Positions 50,210 through 59,189 of a DNA stretch of 64,000 bases are shown piece after piece; the first letter of the stretch is position 1; every line of letters starts with the position of its first letter. A model generated the notes under the pieces. That model made no database searches and had not been told where the DNA came from. It worked only from the letters and a program-made list of their open reading frames with translations. The stretch is from Clostridia bacterium (GTDB lineage Bacteria; Bacillota; Clostridia; Peptostreptococcales; Anaerovoracaceae). The translations under genes were made by a program, and so were the position numbers. The DNA is taken from contig CABJAP010000001.1 of assembly GCA_902363595.1 (NCBI GenBank), positions 62,001-126,000 on the forward strand, read 5' to 3'.

Positions 50210-52855
50210 ATGGAAACAAAAAAGAATCGTGAATTAAAGCTGATTTTCATCACCCTGTGCATCGTCTTTGCCATCTTTTTGGCCGTACCGATGATCCAGC
50301 TGCTGATCAAATCCTTCTATGGAGATGAAGGGCTTTCTATCCAAAGTTACAAGGATGTTCTGTCGGGAAAAGGATTCTTGGAAGCGCTGGGCAACAGTTT
50401 TCTGGTAGCTGCCAGCAGCGCGGCGCTGACAACCTGTATCGCTTTCTTTCTTTCCTATACCGTGAACTATACCAGAGTCGGACAGCGATACAAAGACCTG
50501 ATCCGAAAAGCTGCCGTACTGCCCATGCTGCTGCCGACCATTACCTACGGTTTCGCGATTATCTATTCCTTCGGCAAGCAAGGTCTGCTGACTCGGATCT
50601 TCGGACATCCGTTCTTTGAGATTTACGGTTTCAACGGCCTGCTGCTGGGTTATACGATTTATACATTGCCAATTTCCTTTATGCTCATCAACAACACGAT
50701 GGGATATATTGACAAGCGATTTATGATCGTATCCAGGATCATGGGGGATTCACCGCTGCGAACCTTTCAGGCAACCATACTCCGGCCTCTCTTGGGAACG
50801 TTGGCTGCTTCGTTTATTCAGACCTTTTTTCTGTGCTTTACCGATTTTGGTATACCGGCCTCAGTGGGCGGGGAATTTCAGGTCATCGCCAGCCTTCTTT
50901 ATAATGAAATGCTAGGCAGCATCCCCAATTTCGGTAACGGTGCCGTAGTGGCTCTGGTGATGCTGGTGCCTTCCGTGGTCAGCATTACAATCCTGCGGTA
51001 TCTGGAACGTTATAACGTCCGTTATAATAAAATTTCTGCCATAGAAATCCAGCCCCGTAAGGGAAGAGATGTGGTCTGCGGTGTAATGAGCGGGTTTCTG
51101 CTGGCAGGTATCCTATCCATCTTTGCGGTCATCTTGATCATTCCCTTTGTAAAAGACTGGCCGTATTATACGGATTTCACTTTGGAACATTTTCAATCAG
51201 TTTTTAGTGATCCCAGCCTTTCGGGCGTGTATGTCAATTCGCTGGCAGTTGCCCTGGCCACAGCGGTCATAGGAACTGTGATCGCATACGGTTCAGCGCT
51301 GCTGACGGCTAGAAGCAGCGTCAGCCAAAGGCTGAAAAGCATCATTGAGGGAATTGCACTGATAACCAATACCATACCGGGCATGGTGCTGGGGCTGGCG
51401 TTTTTATTCAGCTTTTCCGGAACCTCCCTGCAGAATACGTTGATCATTCTGATCATCTGCAATATCATTCACTTTTATTCCACCCCCTATCTGATGATGA
51501 AGAATTCCCTTTCCAAGATGAACGCTTCCTGGGAAACGACGGCCATGCTCATGGGAGATAATTGGCTTAAAACCATCGCCAGAGTGGTGACGCCCAATGC
51601 GGCGGCGTCCCTTTTAGGAGTTTTCAGTTACTATTTTATCAATGCGATGGTAACCGTCAGTGCCGTGATCTTTATCGCCGGCGCCAGAACGATGGTCATC
51701 ACAACAAAGATAAAAGAACTGCAATACTTTAATAAATTTAATGAGATTTTCGTACTGTCGCTGCTAATTCTGGCAACCAACCTGGTCTTCCAGATCGTAT
51801 TCAATCGACTGGCGGAGAGATCACAAAACACTGAAAAAAAGGAGAGAAAAACAAAAATGGTGAAATCAAAATTGTTAAAGAGGGCAACGGCTGTAATGCT
51901 GGCGCTGATGGTCGGAACCGGTGCCTTTGCCATGACCGGATGCGGCGGAAGCAGTGATGAACAAGTAATCATCTATGCCAATTCCGATGATGAGGCTGTA
52001 GAAGTTATGAAAAAGACTTTGGATGACAATGGCTTTGAAGGCCAATATCTGTTTCAGACATTCGGTACTTCTGAGCTGGGAGGCAAACTTATCGCAGAGG
52101 GAGCAGATATGGAAGCCGACCTGGTAGCCATGAGTTCCTACTATTTGGACAGCGCACAGGAAAAAAATAAAATGTTCAAGGATTTAACCTTCGAAGCAAA
52201 GACCATCGACGAGCATCCGTCCTACGCGGCTCCAATTATCTGCAATGCCGGATCGATCATTGTCAATACGGAAGAAATGAAAGCCAATGGCCTGCCTGTT
52301 CCCAAGTCCATCAAAGACCTAGCCGACCCGGTATATAAAGGAAAGGTTTCCGTAACAGATGTGGCATCCTCCTCTACAGCTTGGCTGCTGGTTCAGGCGC
52401 TGGTTTCGGAATATGGGGAAGAGGAGACAAAAACAATTCTGACTGGTATCTACGAAAATGTCGGACCTCATCTGGAAGAATCAGGATCCGGCCCTCTGAA
52501 GAAAATACGAGCTGGCGAAGTATCTCTTGGCTTTGGACTGCGGGCTCAGGCTGTGGCAGATAAAAAGGAAGGGCTTCCCATCGATTACATCGATCCCACA
52601 GAAGGGAATTTTACTCTGACTGAGTCGGTAGCTGTTTTAGATAAAGGTGACCAGTCCAAGGAAAAAGCCATGGAGATGGCCCAGTGTATCGTAGAAAAGG
52701 CAAGAACAGGCCTTATGGAATACTATCCGGTAGCGCTTTATGAAGGGGAAACGGTAGATTCAGAGAATAAGCTGGGTAACCCCAAAACCTATAGTCAGCC
52801 GCTGACAGTAGATTTGCTGGAGCAGCATCAAGCCTTATCGGAGAGCTGCAAATAA
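50210..52855 (+). CDS. Fused ABC permease and solute-binding lipoprotein for 2-aminoethylphosphonate
   Basis: This is an 881-residue open frame with two parts. Residues 1-540 form a two-fold permease of the FbpB/PhnU-PhnV type: about 12 membrane helices and two EAA-like loops (IMGDSPLRTFQATILRPLLG and LMGDNWLKTIARVVTP). Residues 550-881 form a family-1 periplasmic-type binding protein (PhnS-like) that begins with its own lipoprotein signal peptide (MVKSKLLKRATAVMLALMVG) and the lipobox MTGC at residue 578. AAGGAG (51839-51844) lies 12 bases before ATG 51857, so the binding protein may also be made on its own. No stop codon separates the two parts. Confidence 0.8.
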   Translation: METKKNRELKLIFITLCIVFAIFLAVPMIQLLIKSFYGDEGLSIQSYKDVLSGKGFLEALGNSFLVAASSAALTTCIAFFLSYTVNYTRVGQRYKDLIRKAAVLPMLLPTITYGFAIIYSFGKQGLLTRIFGHPFFEIYGFNGLLLGYTIYTLPISFMLINNTMGYIDKRFMIVSRIMGDSPLRTFQATILRPLLGTLAASFIQTFFLCFTDFGIPASVGGEFQVIASLLYNEMLGSIPNFGNGAVVALVMLVPSVVSITILRYLERYNVRYNKISAIEIQPRKGRDVVCGVMSGFLLAGILSIFAVILIIPFVKDWPYYTDFTLEHFQSVFSDPSLSGVYVNSLAVALATAVIGTVIAYGSALLTARSSVSQRLKSIIEGIALITNTIPGMVLGLAFLFSFSGTSLQNTLIILIICNIIHFYSTPYLMMKNSLSKMNASWETTAMLMGDNWLKTIARVVTPNAAASLLGVFSYYFINAMVTVSAVIFIAGARTMVITTKIKELQYFNKFNEIFVLSLLILATNLVFQIVFNRLAERSQNTEKKERKTKMVKSKLLKRATAVMLALMVGTGAFAMTGCGGSSDEQVIIYANSDDEAVEVMKKTLDDNGFEGQYLFQTFGTSELGGKLIAEGADMEADLVAMSSYYLDSAQEKNKMFKDLTFEAKTIDEHPSYAAPIICNAGSIIVNTEEMKANGLPVPKSIKDLADPVYKGKVSVTDVASSSTAWLLVQALVSEYGEEETKTILTGIYENVGPHLEESGSGPLKKIRAGEVSLGFGLRAQAVADKKEGLPIDYIDPTEGNFTLTESVAVLDKGDQSKEKAMEMAQCIVEKARTGLMEYYPVALYEGETVDSENKLGNPKTYSQPLTVDLLEQHQALSESCK

Positions 52856-52893
52856 TCATAATGCTTTAAGATTGACAAACAAGGAGAGACAAG

Positions 52894-53988
52894 ATGTACA
52901 AATTATTAACGCCCGGTCCGCTGACAACCACGGAGTCTGTCAAACAGGCCATGATGATTGACCATTGTACCTGGGACGACGATTATAAATCGATCACCCG
53001 GACGATCCGTAAAAAATTGCTGGAGCTGGCCCATGTGGATGAGCAGGAATATACCTCTGTTCTGATGCAGGGCAGCGGCACCTTCGGAATAGAATCAGTA
53101 CTCACAAGTACTGTCGGTACAAAAGAAAAATTGCTGATCGCAGCCAATGGAGCTTATGGTCTGAGAATGGCGGATATCGCCGGTCATGCGGGGCTGCACT
53201 GGGAGCTTTACTTGGAAGAAAACGATCGCATCCCGAATGCCGGCAAAGTGGTGCAGATCTTACAGCAAAATCCGGATATCACTCACGTGGCTATGGTCCA
53301 TGGAGAAACAACCAGCGGCATCCTAAACGATGCCCGGGCAGTGGGCCAAGCGGTGAAAGACAATGGGCGTACCTTTATTCTAGACGCCATGAGTACCTTT
53401 GGCGGTATTGATATTCCAATGTCCGACTGGGGAATTGACTTTCTGGTCAGCAGTGCCAATAAGTGTATTCAAGGCGTACCTGGATTTTCTTTCATCCTGG
53501 CGCGCAAAGACTCCCTGCAGGCGGCGAAGGGTAAGGCAAGAAGCCTGTCGCTGGATTTGTATGCCCAGTGGGAGGCCATGGAAAAAGACGGTAAATGGCG
53601 TTTTACATCGCCAACCCATACAGTGCTGGCGTTTGCGGAAGCATTGAATGAACTGGAACGGGAGGGCGGAATCCCGGCCAGAAATAAACGCTATCGGGAC
53701 AGCAACCGCCTTTTGATCAGTAAAATGAAGGAAATGGGCATGCGGCCGTATATTGAGGAAGCCCATCAAGGGCCAATTATTACAGCATTTTATTACCCGG
53801 AAAATCGTGAATTTTCTTTTCAGGAGATGTATACCTATATTAAGAAACGGGGTTATGCCATATACCCTGGAAAGGTAACAGAGGCCGATACCTTCCGCAT
53901 CGGCAATATTGGAGAGATCTATAGAGAAGATATGATTAAGCTCTGCGAGATCATAAAGGATTTTTTGGAGGAAAGTAAACATGCATAA
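52894..53988 (+). CDS. phnW: 2-aminoethylphosphonate--pyruvate transaminase
   Basis: This PLP enzyme converts 2-aminoethylphosphonate and pyruvate to phosphonoacetaldehyde and alanine. The PLP lysine is K190 in SSANKCIQGVPGF; the start LTPGPLTTTESVK and the GSGTFGIES loop fit PhnW. The length of 364 residues is normal. AAGGAGAG precedes the start. The gene overlaps phnX by eight bases, which indicates coupled translation in the degradation pathway. Confidence 0.92.
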   Translation: MYKLLTPGPLTTTESVKQAMMIDHCTWDDDYKSITRTIRKKLLELAHVDEQEYTSVLMQGSGTFGIESVLTSTVGTKEKLLIAANGAYGLRMADIAGHAGLHWELYLEENDRIPNAGKVVQILQQNPDITHVAMVHGETTSGILNDARAVGQAVKDNGRTFILDAMSTFGGIDIPMSDWGIDFLVSSANKCIQGVPGFSFILARKDSLQAAKGKARSLSLDLYAQWEAMEKDGKWRFTSPTHTVLAFAEALNELEREGGIPARNKRYRDSNRLLISKMKEMGMRPYIEEAHQGPIITAFYYPENREFSFQEMYTYIKKRGYAIYPGKVTEADTFRIGNIGEIYREDMIKLCEIIKDFLEESKHA

Positions 53989-54751
53989 AGTCGACGCAGT
54001 AATACTAGACTGGGCCGGGACCACAGTTGACTATGGCAGCTTTGCTCCGGTACAGGCCTTTATGGAGGTTTTTAAACAATATGGGGTCCTGCCTACTATA
54101 GAAGAGGTCCGAATTCCTATGGGTATGCTCAAGATCGATCATATCCGTACCATGCTTAAAATGGAAAGGATTCGAAATGCATGGGTGAACTTACATGGAA
54201 AGGAACCTGGAGAACAGGATGCGCAGGCTCTGTATGCAATCTTTGAAGAAAAGCTGATGACAATTTTGGGTCGATTTGTCGATCCCAAGCCGGATGTTCC
54301 GGCTGCGGTGGAGCGGCTGCGGCGGATGGGAATTGCCATTGGCTCCACCACCGGCTATACGGATCAAATGATGGCGGTCGTTGCCCCGGCTGCAAAAAGA
54401 AAGGGCTATGCTCCCGATGTGTGGTTCAGCCCTGATTCCACGGACAAGAAGGGGAGGCCATATCCTTATATGATTTTTCGAAACATGGAAGCGCTCGGTT
54501 TGGGCGATGTACGGAGAGTATTGAAGATCGGCGACACCATTTCCGATATTAAGGAGGGGAAAAACGCCGGAGTTTTGACAGCGGGTGTAATTGTCGGCAG
54601 CTCGGAAATGGGCCTTTCCCATGAGGAATTCAGCAGCCTGCCTGCCGGCGAGAAAGACAGGCTCTGCAGACAAGCAGCGGCCAGTTTCCGCCGGGCGGGT
54701 GCAGATGAGGTGTTTATGACTTTGAAGGAAATGGTTGATTTTGTTGAATAG
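53981..54751 (+). CDS. phnX: Phosphonoacetaldehyde hydrolase
   Basis: This HAD-family enzyme splits phosphonoacetaldehyde to acetaldehyde and phosphate through a lysine imine. The nucleophile is D10 in LDWAGTTVDYGS and the Schiff-base lysine is K51 in MGMLKIDHIR; later HAD motifs are GSTTGYTD and KIGDTISDIKEG. The length of 256 residues is normal. Together with PhnW it releases phosphate, ammonia (as alanine) and a two-carbon unit from 2-aminoethylphosphonate. Confidence 0.93.
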   Translation: MHKVDAVILDWAGTTVDYGSFAPVQAFMEVFKQYGVLPTIEEVRIPMGMLKIDHIRTMLKMERIRNAWVNLHGKEPGEQDAQALYAIFEEKLMTILGRFVDPKPDVPAAVERLRRMGIAIGSTTGYTDQMMAVVAPAAKRKGYAPDVWFSPDSTDKKGRPYPYMIFRNMEALGLGDVRRVLKIGDTISDIKEGKNAGVLTAGVIVGSSEMGLSHEEFSSLPAGEKDRLCRQAAASFRRAGADEVFMTLKEMVDFVE

Positions 54752-54767
54752 ACGATTAAGCCCTTTT

Positions 54768-54792
54768 AAACTGACTTTTCAAAAGTCAGTTT
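54768..54792 (+). terminator. Palindromic terminator of the phosphonate operon
   Basis: AAACTGACTTTT (54768-54779) and AAAAGTCAGTTT (54781-54792) form a perfect 12-bp stem with a one-base spacer; CTTT follows. It is placed 16 bases after the phnX stop. Confidence 0.65.
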
Positions 54793-54988
54793 CTTTACAT
54801 TTGAGGTTAAGGGATATTCTGACAAGTTCCCCTCCCATTCTCATGAATACTATGAGTTTGGGTACCTCATATCTGAAGGCACACGAAGCGTTACCTATAT
54901 GGGAAACCGTTTTCACTGGCAGAATGTTACCGTAAAGGATGACGGCCAATGGCATATAAATGCGGAAATATATGCCGAGCGCATATAA
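54770..54988 (+). pseudogene. Remnant of an AraC-type regulator (cupin part)
   Basis: An open stretch without a start codon encodes KVSFFTFEVKGYSDKFPSHS followed by HEYYEFGYLISEGTR and SVTYMGNRFHWQN. This matches the N-terminal sugar-binding cupin of AraC-family regulators (the histidine pair and EYYEFGYL pattern). The reading frame then ends after about 70 codons in an unrelated tail, with no DNA-binding domain. It fills most of the gap between phnX and the next gene and looks like a decayed gene. Confidence 0.5.
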
Positions 54989-55090
54989 GAATCATGTAAA
55001 AGGCTTTTTTCTTTTTCAGCGATTCCCAATACTGGCACATACCCTTTCTTACGGCCACATATATTAGTGGATGGAAAGGGGTGTATGAAT

Positions 55091-56257
55091 ATGATTATAC
55101 AAAACCTGCAGGAATACATTTTGGAGGCGGAGCGGGTCGCCAAAGAGGTTTTTGAGGAAATACACAGCTGGCCGGAATTGGGCAACGAAGAATTCAAGAC
55201 ATCCACTTTGATCGGGAGAAAATTGAAGGATATGGGACTTGCGATTTATCGCCCTCTGGCAACTGCGGTGGCGGCGGATATCCAAGGCAGTGGGGATTAT
55301 AAAGAAAAAAGAACAATCGCCTTTCGCGCTGATATTGATGCGCTGCCCATCTCAGAAGAAGCCTTGGTCAGCTATCGATCAAGAAGGGCAGGGCTTATGC
55401 ATGCCTGCGGTCATGATGCCCATGCGGCCGTCTTAGTTGGACTGGCCCAAGTGCTGTGCAGGATGAAAAACGTGCTGCCGTGCAATGTGCGGCTGATTTT
55501 CCAGCCGGATGAAGAGGGCGAAGGCGGCGCCGACCGATTGATCGATGTGGATATTTTGGAAGGGGTGGACCAGATCTTCGGCTTTCATGTAAAACCGGAG
55601 CTGGCTGCGGGAACCATCGGCATCCAATATGGAACTGTTCACGGCGAATCGAGGATGATGGAGGTTTGCGTCAAAGGAACGCCAGCACACGGAGCAAAGC
55701 CGGATTTGGGGCGTGATGCTGTTTATGGAGCCGCAGAATTTATATCTTTATGCCAGGGAATCCTGTCCCGGGATTTGGACCCAGTGAAAGCAGGGCTTAT
55801 TTCCTTTGGACGCATACAGGGCGGCGAGGCTGGAAATATTTTAGCCAGGCAGGTTAACCTGGATGGTATCGTTCGGGGTGAGGATTGTCAGGTCTGTGAT
55901 CTTTTGTGCGAGCGGATTCGTATCATCGCCAAAGGGTTGTCGCAGGCTATGGGCCTTGCCATTGATGTGAACTTTGCCCAAGGCTATAAAGGGCTGGTCA
56001 ACGACCGTCAATCTGTGGAACAGGTTCGGGCAGCAGTACCCAAGCGAGTGATCGAACTCAATCAGAAATCGATGACGGTTGACGACTTTTCTTCTTACTT
56101 ACAGGTTGTTCCGGGGGCCTACTTCTTCCTGGGATGCGGATTTGAGGGCCGAGAGAACAGCGGCTTACATACCAGCAGATTCCAAGTAAACGAAGAGTGT
56201 CTGGCTGTGGGCATTGAAACTCTGGTAAGAATTTGCATGAATACCCTATATCAGTAA
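55091..56257 (+). CDS. M20-family amidohydrolase/aminoacylase
   Basis: This is a 388-residue metallohydrolase of the M20D amidohydrolase type (N-acyl amino acid or indole-acetyl-amino acid hydrolase-like). Metal-binding motifs are AFRADIDALPI, MHACGHDAHAAVLVG, FQPDEEGEGGA and the late SGLHTSRFQVNEE; a dimerisation domain lies between. ATG 55091 is favoured because AAGGGG ends nine bases upstream; GTG 55067 and ATG 55085 are alternatives. The substrate is not known. The gene is separate from the phosphonate operon. Confidence 0.85.
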   Translation: MIIQNLQEYILEAERVAKEVFEEIHSWPELGNEEFKTSTLIGRKLKDMGLAIYRPLATAVAADIQGSGDYKEKRTIAFRADIDALPISEEALVSYRSRRAGLMHACGHDAHAAVLVGLAQVLCRMKNVLPCNVRLIFQPDEEGEGGADRLIDVDILEGVDQIFGFHVKPELAAGTIGIQYGTVHGESRMMEVCVKGTPAHGAKPDLGRDAVYGAAEFISLCQGILSRDLDPVKAGLISFGRIQGGEAGNILARQVNLDGIVRGEDCQVCDLLCERIRIIAKGLSQAMGLAIDVNFAQGYKGLVNDRQSVEQVRAAVPKRVIELNQKSMTVDDFSSYLQVVPGAYFFLGCGFEGRENSGLHTSRFQVNEECLAVGIETLVRICMNTLYQ

Positions 56258-56358
56258 AAAAGTGTCAAAAATTGCAATATTCTTGTGCCTCCCCGGGGAA
56301 AAGGCTAAAATTATTCCGGAATAAACCTGTACAAAATAGGAATAAGGAGGAAAGCGGA

Positions 56359-56691
56359 ATGACACCGATAAGCACCAGAAACCATATTGTCCTGGACAAA
56401 GAAAGCCTGCAAAAATATGCGGCTTCTCTGGGATCGGAGTGTATTGTGATTTTTGAGATTGATCTGAAAGAAGATGTATTTGGGACGCTGGTCCAATTAG
56501 GGAGAGATTATTTGGCCATTAAAAGCGGTTTCTGCAAGGGTTTTCTTGAAGAAGCAGCAAGCCGGATCCATAAAGACGACTTGCAGAACAACAAAACATA
56601 CAAAAAAGAAAAAACGATGGGAGACACTGCCATCGTTTTTATTTGCTCATTTGCATGTGTATTTAACTTATACACGGGTGGGGACGGGTGA
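56359..56691 (+). CDS. Hypothetical protein whose frame runs through a terminator hairpin
   Basis: AAGGAGG lies eight bases before ATG 56359, so translation is expected. The first 75 residues (IVLDKESLQKYAASLGSECI and IFEIDLKEDVFGTL and further to SRIHKDDLQ) look folded and faintly recall a PAS-like N-terminus. After that the frame continues through a lysine-rich stretch and an intrinsic-terminator hairpin (56609-56640) to 56691. The real protein may thus be a fragment of a formerly longer gene. No function is assigned. Confidence 0.4.
   Translation: MTPISTRNHIVLDKESLQKYAASLGSECIVIFEIDLKEDVFGTLVQLGRDYLAIKSGFCKGFLEEAASRIHKDDLQNNKTYKKEKTMGDTAIVFICSFACVFNLYTGGDG
56609..56640 (+). terminator. 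Intrinsic terminator within the open frame at 56359
   Basis: An A-run and CGATGG (56615-56620) pair with CCATCG (56630-56635), followed by five T. Its A-run also allows use from the minus strand, as a terminator for rpsT. Confidence 0.75.
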
Positions 56692-56695
56692 GACT

Positions 56696-56968
56696 TTACT
56701 GTGCGGCTTTCGCCTGATTGAATCTCTTTGTTAATCTGGATACTTTTCTAGATGCGGCGTTCTTATGAATCGTGTGCTTTGCAGCAGCCTGCATAAGTTT
56801 TTTCTCAGCCAGCGTCAGCTTTTCAGCTGCTGTTTCCAGATCGCCCGCTTCGATTGCCTCATCAAAGTTCTTTAAGATTGCTTTCAGATGGGATTTGATC
56901 CTTCTGTTTCTTGCAGTCTTTTTGTCGATAACACGGATTCTTTTCTTTGCGGATTTAATATTTGCCAT
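56696..56968 (-). CDS. rpsT: 30S ribosomal protein S20
   Basis: S20 is a small basic helical protein that binds 16S rRNA. The typical start MANIKSAKKRIRVIDKK, the helix-rich body and the motif KHTIHKNAASRKVSRLTKRF are present. The 90-residue length is normal. GTGGGG precedes the start on the minus strand. It is transcribed alone and divergent from gpr, as in many Clostridia. Confidence 0.96.
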   Translation of the reverse strand: MANIKSAKKRIRVIDKKTARNRRIKSHLKAILKNFDEAIEAGDLETAAEKLTLAEKKLMQAAAKHTIHKNAASRKVSRLTKRFNQAKAAQ

Positions 56969-57210
56969 TAAAAATTACCCCACTTTCATATTTTTTAGCT
57001 AAATTCGCAAGTTTTAGTATATACGAATAAAATAGGATTTGCAAGGGGAAAATAGAAAATACTCAGAAGTGACATAGAAAAATGCGGCATATTTCGTAAG
57101 GTCGTCCACTGTGGCCAGTTCCAACGGTACTTGTTGCAGATGGTGTTTCTGGTGTAAATCCAAGCCTGCCTTGTTTCCCATACATATCTAAAAAAGAAAG
57201 GCGGTACAAA

Positions 57211-58098
57211 ATGAAATACAGAACAGACCTGGCCATCGAGCGCAAAGAGCTTCTCGATGAAGCCAGAGGCAGCGCCAAGGATATCGAAGGCGTTTCCCTG
57301 GAAAAGATCAAATACGATGAGGATATTACATCCACCAGAATTAAAATTTTAAATCCAATCGGTGAAATGCAGCTGGAAAAGCCTATGGGCAATTATATTA
57401 CCATTGAGGTGGACGGTATTCTGGAAGAAAAGGATGAAATCAAAGAACGGGCGGGCAAAGCCCTTGCCAAGGAATTGGCGGAACTGATTAAATTCCACTA
57501 TCATCTGAAGGTTTTGGTAGTTGGCCTGGGCAACGATAAGGTCACACCGGATGCGCTGGGGCCGTATACAGTTTCCAAAATTAAAGTGACCCGTCATTTT
57601 TTCATTATGTATGAGGCGGACGGGGATGATGAGCTGGGCTGTGTCAGCTGCTTTATTCCCGGCGTCACAGGTTCCACCGGTATGGAAACTGCAGAGCTGA
57701 TTAAAGGCGCCGTAGAGCTTTCCAATCCGGAAGTGGTTATTGTGGTGGACTCTCTGGCAGCTAGAAACATAGACAGGGTCAGTACCACCATTCAGATCAA
57801 CGATACCGGCATTGATCCGGGCGGCGGCATGGGAAACGTGCGTACCGGCCTTTCCGAACAGACCCTAGGCCGCAGAGTCATTGCCATTGGCGTACCGACG
57901 GTCATCGATTCAAGAACGATCATCCGCGAAGCTTTGGAGGCCAATATGCCCCAGGCCCAGAAGGTGGACGATTACATCGAGGAAAAGGGCCAGGATATGA
58001 TCGTCACTTCAACGGATATCGATCAAATTATCAAAGATTTTTCCGATATAATTGCAAATGGCATAAATAAAACCCTTCATCCCGGCATATATTCGTAA
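57211..58098 (+). CDS. gpr: GPR germination protease
   Basis: GPR is an aspartate-type protease that degrades small acid-soluble spore proteins at germination. The pattern YRTDLAIE at the start, the LGNDKVTPDALGP region and ALEANMPQ near the C-terminus are characteristic. The propeptide processing region lies within the first 15-20 residues. Its length of 295 is slightly shorter than the Bacillus form. GAAAGGCGG precedes the start. CATACATA at about 57180 recalls a sigma-G -10 box, but the -35 part is unclear. Confidence 0.93.
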   Translation: MKYRTDLAIERKELLDEARGSAKDIEGVSLEKIKYDEDITSTRIKILNPIGEMQLEKPMGNYITIEVDGILEEKDEIKERAGKALAKELAELIKFHYHLKVLVVGLGNDKVTPDALGPYTVSKIKVTRHFFIMYEADGDDELGCVSCFIPGVTGSTGMETAELIKGAVELSNPEVVIVVDSLAARNIDRVSTTIQINDTGIDPGGGMGNVRTGLSEQTLGRRVIAIGVPTVIDSRTIIREALEANMPQAQKVDDYIEEKGQDMIVTSTDIDQIIKDFSDIIANGINKTLHPGIYS

Positions 58099-58120
58099 GA
58101 GCAACTGATGGAGGAAAACG

Positions 58121-59008
58121 ATGAACAAAAAAACAATGGCGGTCATATGCGGAGTTTGCTTTCTTCTTTCCACCTTATTTTTCTGGCAGCGTTTGCAGGA
58201 AGGACGTCTGCCGGAATTGAAGGTGAGCGGATCCGATCTGGGAAAGTTATGTGTTTCCCAGGTCTACCCGGCCATTGACCGGGGCGTGGAAAGAAAAGAG
58301 ACCAAGACTTCGCAAAAAGCCACAGAAAAAACCGTGCAGGAAACCGCCCGGCCGGCAGAGGAAACGAACCAGCCTGAAAAAGAAACAAAAAAGGCTGATA
58401 ATAGCAAGCCTTTGGTAATCATATACCATACCCACAGTACGGAATCCTATCAGCCTTATTCGGAAAGCAATTTTCACAGGGAAAAGGAAGAGGGGACGGT
58501 GCGGGACGTGGGCAATGTGCTGACTTCAGAATTGCAGAGCCTGGGGATCGGCGTGGTCCACGATAAAACCATCCACGACAGGCCGTCCTATAATCAGTCC
58601 TATGACCGCTCTCTGGAGACAATTACGGCACTGATGAAAAAATATCCAACCGCTAAATACATAATCGACCTGCACAGAGATGCTGCCGCATACGCAGGGA
58701 ATGTAGGCAAGACTACGACAATTAATGGTGAGACCGTAGCCAAATTCAGTCTGGTGGTCGGTCAGAACAATGCAAACTTCAGCAAGCTCAAGTCTTTTGC
58801 AAATAAAATTAATAACAAGGCAGAGGCCATGTATAAAGGGTTCGGCGGCAGAGCTATTGAGAAAACATACCGATACAATGAATATATTGCCGATAAATAT
58901 CTTTTGCTGGAAATCGGAAACAATCAGAATAATATCAAAGAAGTAAAAGCCACTGGCAAATATTTTGCCCATGTACTGGCTGCTGTTATCGAGGAGGATG
59001 GAAAATAG
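58121..59008 (+). CDS. spoIIP: Stage II sporulation protein P
   Basis: SpoIIP is a membrane-anchored peptidoglycan amidase/endopeptidase needed for engulfment. An N-terminal membrane helix (about residues 5-22) is followed by a charged linker rich in Lys, Glu and Thr (60-95) and the catalytic domain. The zinc site is seen in IYHTHSTESY, IDLHRDAAA and LLEIGNNQN. The length of 295 residues is at the short end of the family. It directly follows gpr, a typical clostridial arrangement. Confidence 0.92.
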   Translation: MNKKTMAVICGVCFLLSTLFFWQRLQEGRLPELKVSGSDLGKLCVSQVYPAIDRGVERKETKTSQKATEKTVQETARPAEETNQPEKETKKADNSKPLVIIYHTHSTESYQPYSESNFHREKEEGTVRDVGNVLTSELQSLGIGVVHDKTIHDRPSYNQSYDRSLETITALMKKYPTAKYIIDLHRDAAAYAGNVGKTTTINGETVAKFSLVVGQNNANFSKLKSFANKINNKAEAMYKGFGGRAIEKTYRYNEYIADKYLLLEIGNNQNNIKEVKATGKYFAHVLAAVIEEDGK

Positions 59009-59009
59009 C

Positions 59010-59189
59010 ATGTTAAAAAAATGCATCGCGATATTTATGGTTTTTTTTCTAGGGACAAGTGCATTGATCGCTGTCGATCGGTCATGCAGCGAGACGACCG
59101 GACGCGGAGGAAACAGCGGACTTGCAGTAACCAAGACGGAAGACGGCAAAATAGGCGTTTCCTTCTTTGGGCTGGAGGGCAAGCTTTAA
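59010..59189 (+). CDS. Small secreted or membrane protein downstream of spoIIP (59 aa)
   Basis: The ATG at 59010 follows the spoIIP stop by one base, with GAGGAGG 13 bases upstream. The product has a hydrophobic N-terminus (IAIFMVFFLGTSALIAV) that fits a signal peptide or anchor, then about 35 polar residues ending FGLEGKL. It is probably co-expressed with spoIIP during sporulation. No family is recognised. Confidence 0.5.
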   Translation: MLKKCIAIFMVFFLGTSALIAVDRSCSETTGRGGNSGLAVTKTEDGKIGVSFFGLEGKL

